Below are positions 5,977-7,119 of a stretch of DNA of 7,119 bases, one piece after another. This DNA comes from Campylobacterales bacterium (GTDB lineage: Bacteria; Campylobacterota; Campylobacteria; Campylobacterales; QNZT01). Where the stretch lies: contig JALUNR010000191.1 in NCBI GenBank assembly GCA_027055005.1, positions 1-7,119 of the forward strand, given 5' to 3'. Numbering within the stretch: position 1 is the first letter of the stretch; every line of letters starts with the position of its first letter. The position numbers were made by a program, and so were the translations under genes. Under the pieces are notes generated by a model, which was not told the DNA's origin, searched no databases, and was given only the letters and a program-made list of their open reading frames with translations.

Positions 5977-6932
5977 CCTCTTAACTCCTGTTCTTGCTCA
6001 ATTGAGTCAATAAACCATTTATAAGAGTAAACCATTCCATTTAAAATATTTTGTTTATTTCTACCCATTTTAAAAAAAGTTATATCATTATCTTCTAACT
6101 TTTTAGCTACTCTTGCATATGATTCTATACACTCTTTTGAGTGAGTGGTTGCAAATACTTGGACATTTAGCTGCTTCGATACTTCTAAAACAATCTTCCA
6201 TAATTCATCTAATCTTGTATAATGAATACCATTATCTATCTCATCTATATATAAATATCCATTTTCACATTGATATAATCTTGTTACAATAGAAACTATA
6301 TGTCTAACACCATCCCCAAGCTCAGTTAACTCTATATAGTTATCATTGATTTTACATTGTGGTTTATCATCTATTATTTTGAAAGCATTTATATTTTTAT
6401 CAAAATTTTTTAAAATATTATTTAGATACTCCTCTTTATCTTTTTTTTGTATGTATGAATATGCTAGAATTATTTCAGCATAAGACAATCCAAAATTATC
6501 TATAAATTCAAGATTTTCTCTATAGTCTACATCATAAGAAAACTCATTTGAGTTAACTTTTACTTGTTTCTTGTTGAAGTTAAAAATATACTCTTTTATT
6601 CCATCTTTATCTTTTATTTTGAATAGTGTATTATTTATATTACTAATTACATCAAATTTATTTGTTAATTCTAAAAAATCTTTTACATTATGTTTTATAT
6701 TCTTTGATAAAATATTTAGATTTTCTCTCATAAACTTTATAGATTGAAGATGACCTACTAATTGTTTTACAGAAAAAGAACCACTATTTATATAACAAGC
6801 CTCCATAAAAGCAGTTTTACCTACATTGTTTTTACCACCTATAAGATTTACTCTAGCAAATCCACTAGCTTTGAAATCTTTAAATAGTTTGTAGTTTTTT
6901 ATCTCTATATCTTTTATAAAATGCTCGTTCAT
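5970..6932 (-). CDS. AAA/ABC-type ATPase of OLD/RloA-like family, no nuclease domain
   Basis: A 320-residue soluble ATPase with SMC/ABC-like architecture. The N-terminus IKDIEIKNYKLFKDF is the strand typical of RecF/OLD/AAA_15 proteins. It is followed by Walker A GKNNVGKT (33-40), an insert of about 150 residues that is not clearly coiled coil, the ABC signature-like LGDGVRH (205-211), Walker B GYLYIDEID (225-233; D230, E231) with the D-loop NGIHY, and the H-loop ATTHSKE (261-267; H264). All ATPase positions look intact. The chain ends about 55 residues after the H-loop without a TOPRIM domain. That domain is instead in the next gene, which overlaps by seven bases. Families of this type (OLD, GajA, AriA, RloA) act in phage defence by sensing a trigger and controlling a nuclease. 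The start is set by AAGGA seven bases upstream, 11 bases past the hisH stop. The exact system is not recognised. Confidence 0.85.
   Translation of the reverse strand: MNEHFIKDIEIKNYKLFKDFKASGFARVNLIGGKNNVGKTAFMEACYINSGSFSVKQLVGHLQSIKFMRENLNILSKNIKHNVKDFLELTNKFDVISNINNTLFKIKDKDGIKEYIFNFNKKQVKVNSNEFSYDVDYRENLEFIDNFGLSYAEIILAYSYIQKKDKEEYLNNILKNFDKNINAFKIIDDKPQCKINDNYIELTELGDGVRHIVSIVTRLYQCENGYLYIDEIDNGIHYTRLDELWKIVLEVSKQLNVQVFATTHSKECIESYARVAKKLEDNDITFFKMGRNKQNILNGMVYSYKWFIDSIEQEQELRGW
5985..5989 (-). promoter_or_regulatory. Ribosome-binding site of the TOPRIM-like gene, inside the ATPase gene
   Basis: AGGAG lies eight bases before the ATG at 5976, within the last codons of the ATPase. A second AGAGG touches the ATG and is too close to be the functional site. 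With the seven-base overlap this supports coupled, stoichiometric production of the two proteins. Confidence 0.6.
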
Positions 6933-6939
6933 GAAGTTT

Positions 6940-6944
6940 TCCTT
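6940..6944 (-). promoter_or_regulatory. Ribosome-binding site of the ATPase gene, overlapping the hisH stop
   Basis: AAGGA lies seven bases before the ATG at 6932 and shares its first base with the TAA of hisH. It fixes the start of the ATPase and places the left border of the cassette within a few bases of the hisH end. Confidence 0.6.
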
Positions 6945-7119
6945 TACATTTCCACAAAATTTTTTATAATCTTTAGTCCATTTTGATGACTTTTTTCTGG
7001 GTGGGGTTGGAAGCCCACTATGTTGTCTTTACACACTGCACTTGCAAACTCATAACCATAGATTGTAGTAGCAAGTGTAAACTGCTCTGTTGTTTTAGCA
7101 TGATAGCTATGAACAAAGT
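6944..7119 (-). CDS. hisH: Imidazole glycerol phosphate synthase glutamine amidotransferase subunit HisH (3' end)
   Basis: The C-terminal 57 codons of a gene that begins beyond the right edge; the frame ends at a TAA at 6946-6944. The readable part starts FVHSYHA, then a middle with YGYEFASAV, then GFQPHPEKS and a final helix ending NFVEM. FVHSYH and the Q-x-HPEKS motif, which holds the catalytic His and Glu of the Cys-His-Glu triad, are characteristic of HisH among class I glutamine amidotransferases. HisH frees ammonia from glutamine for HisF, making imidazole glycerol phosphate and AICAR from the product of HisA. The catalytic cysteine is outside the window. Pro stands where most relatives have Phe before HPEKS. 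The downstream ATPase gene has a ribosome-binding site overlapping the hisH stop, so the cassette is read from the his transcript. Confidence 0.93.
   Translation of the reverse strand, partial: FVHSYHAKTTEQFTLATTIYGYEFASAVCKDNIVGFQPHPEKSHQNGLKIIKNFVEM

Noticed and set aside
5413..6932. Cassette as a transposon, integron cassette or type II toxin-antitoxin pair
   Set aside because: There is no transposase, integrase, terminal inverted repeat or attC-like structure, and the two proteins are an ATPase and a TOPRIM-like protein rather than a small toxin and antitoxin.
5413..6932. Gabija (GajA/GajB) or retron-linked OLD assignment
   Set aside because: GajA carries ATPase and TOPRIM in one chain with a UvrD-like helicase partner, and retrons need a reverse transcriptase and an ncRNA; none of these is present here.
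1..7119. CRISPR arrays, tRNA or rRNA genes, riboswitches
   Set aside because: Almost all the sequence is coding and no gap exceeds about 61 bases. I saw no regularly spaced repeats or tRNA-like cloverleaf.

Overview
The window is a tightly packed run of genes, all on the minus strand. It reads from the right edge (hisH) to the left edge (the first codons of an unidentified gene), and no two genes are more than about 60 bases apart. It comes from a Campylobacterota (epsilonproteobacterial) chromosome. The evidence is the low G+C, a CheY very close to the Helicobacter/Campylobacter chemotaxis CheY, and the order cheY-prmA-ftsH, which I recall from both C. jejuni and H. pylori. The histidine genes and the PAS/Fis-type regulator pair fit a free-living member (Sulfurimonas-, Arcobacter- or Sulfurospirillum-like) better than H. 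pylori, which lacks a his pathway. I cannot fix the genus.

Layout in the direction of transcription: hisH 3' end (7119-6944), an AAA/ABC-type ATPase (6932-5970), a small TOPRIM-like protein (5976-5413), hisA (5412-4699), cheY (4686-4324), prmA (4320-3511), ftsH (3494-1542), a degenerate NtrC-like Fis-HTH protein (1549-809), a PAS/kinase-like protein (805-119), and the first 19 codons of a further gene (57-1). No transcription terminator or convincing internal promoter is visible, so these genes are probably co-transcribed in whole or large part.

The most interesting part is the two-gene cassette between hisH and hisA. An ATPase with complete Walker A, signature, Walker B and H-loop motifs but no nuclease domain overlaps by 7 bases a 187-residue protein with the E...DxD pattern of TOPRIM nucleases. 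Together they look like an OLD-type nuclease split over two genes, as in PARIS (AriA/AriB) or RloA/RloB/AbiL-type anti-phage modules, but both proteins are small and I cannot assign them to a named system. The cassette is more A+T-rich than the housekeeping genes sampled. It fits seamlessly into the operon: its first start codon follows the hisH stop by 11 bases, its last stop codon directly abuts the hisA ATG, and the hisA ribosome-binding site lies inside its last codons.

The remaining genes are core functions: histidine biosynthesis (HisH/HisA), chemotaxis (CheY), ribosomal protein L11 methylation (PrmA) and membrane protein quality control (FtsH). The two regulator-like genes after ftsH resemble a FlgS/FlgR-type or NtrB/NtrC-type pair that has lost most catalytic residues.
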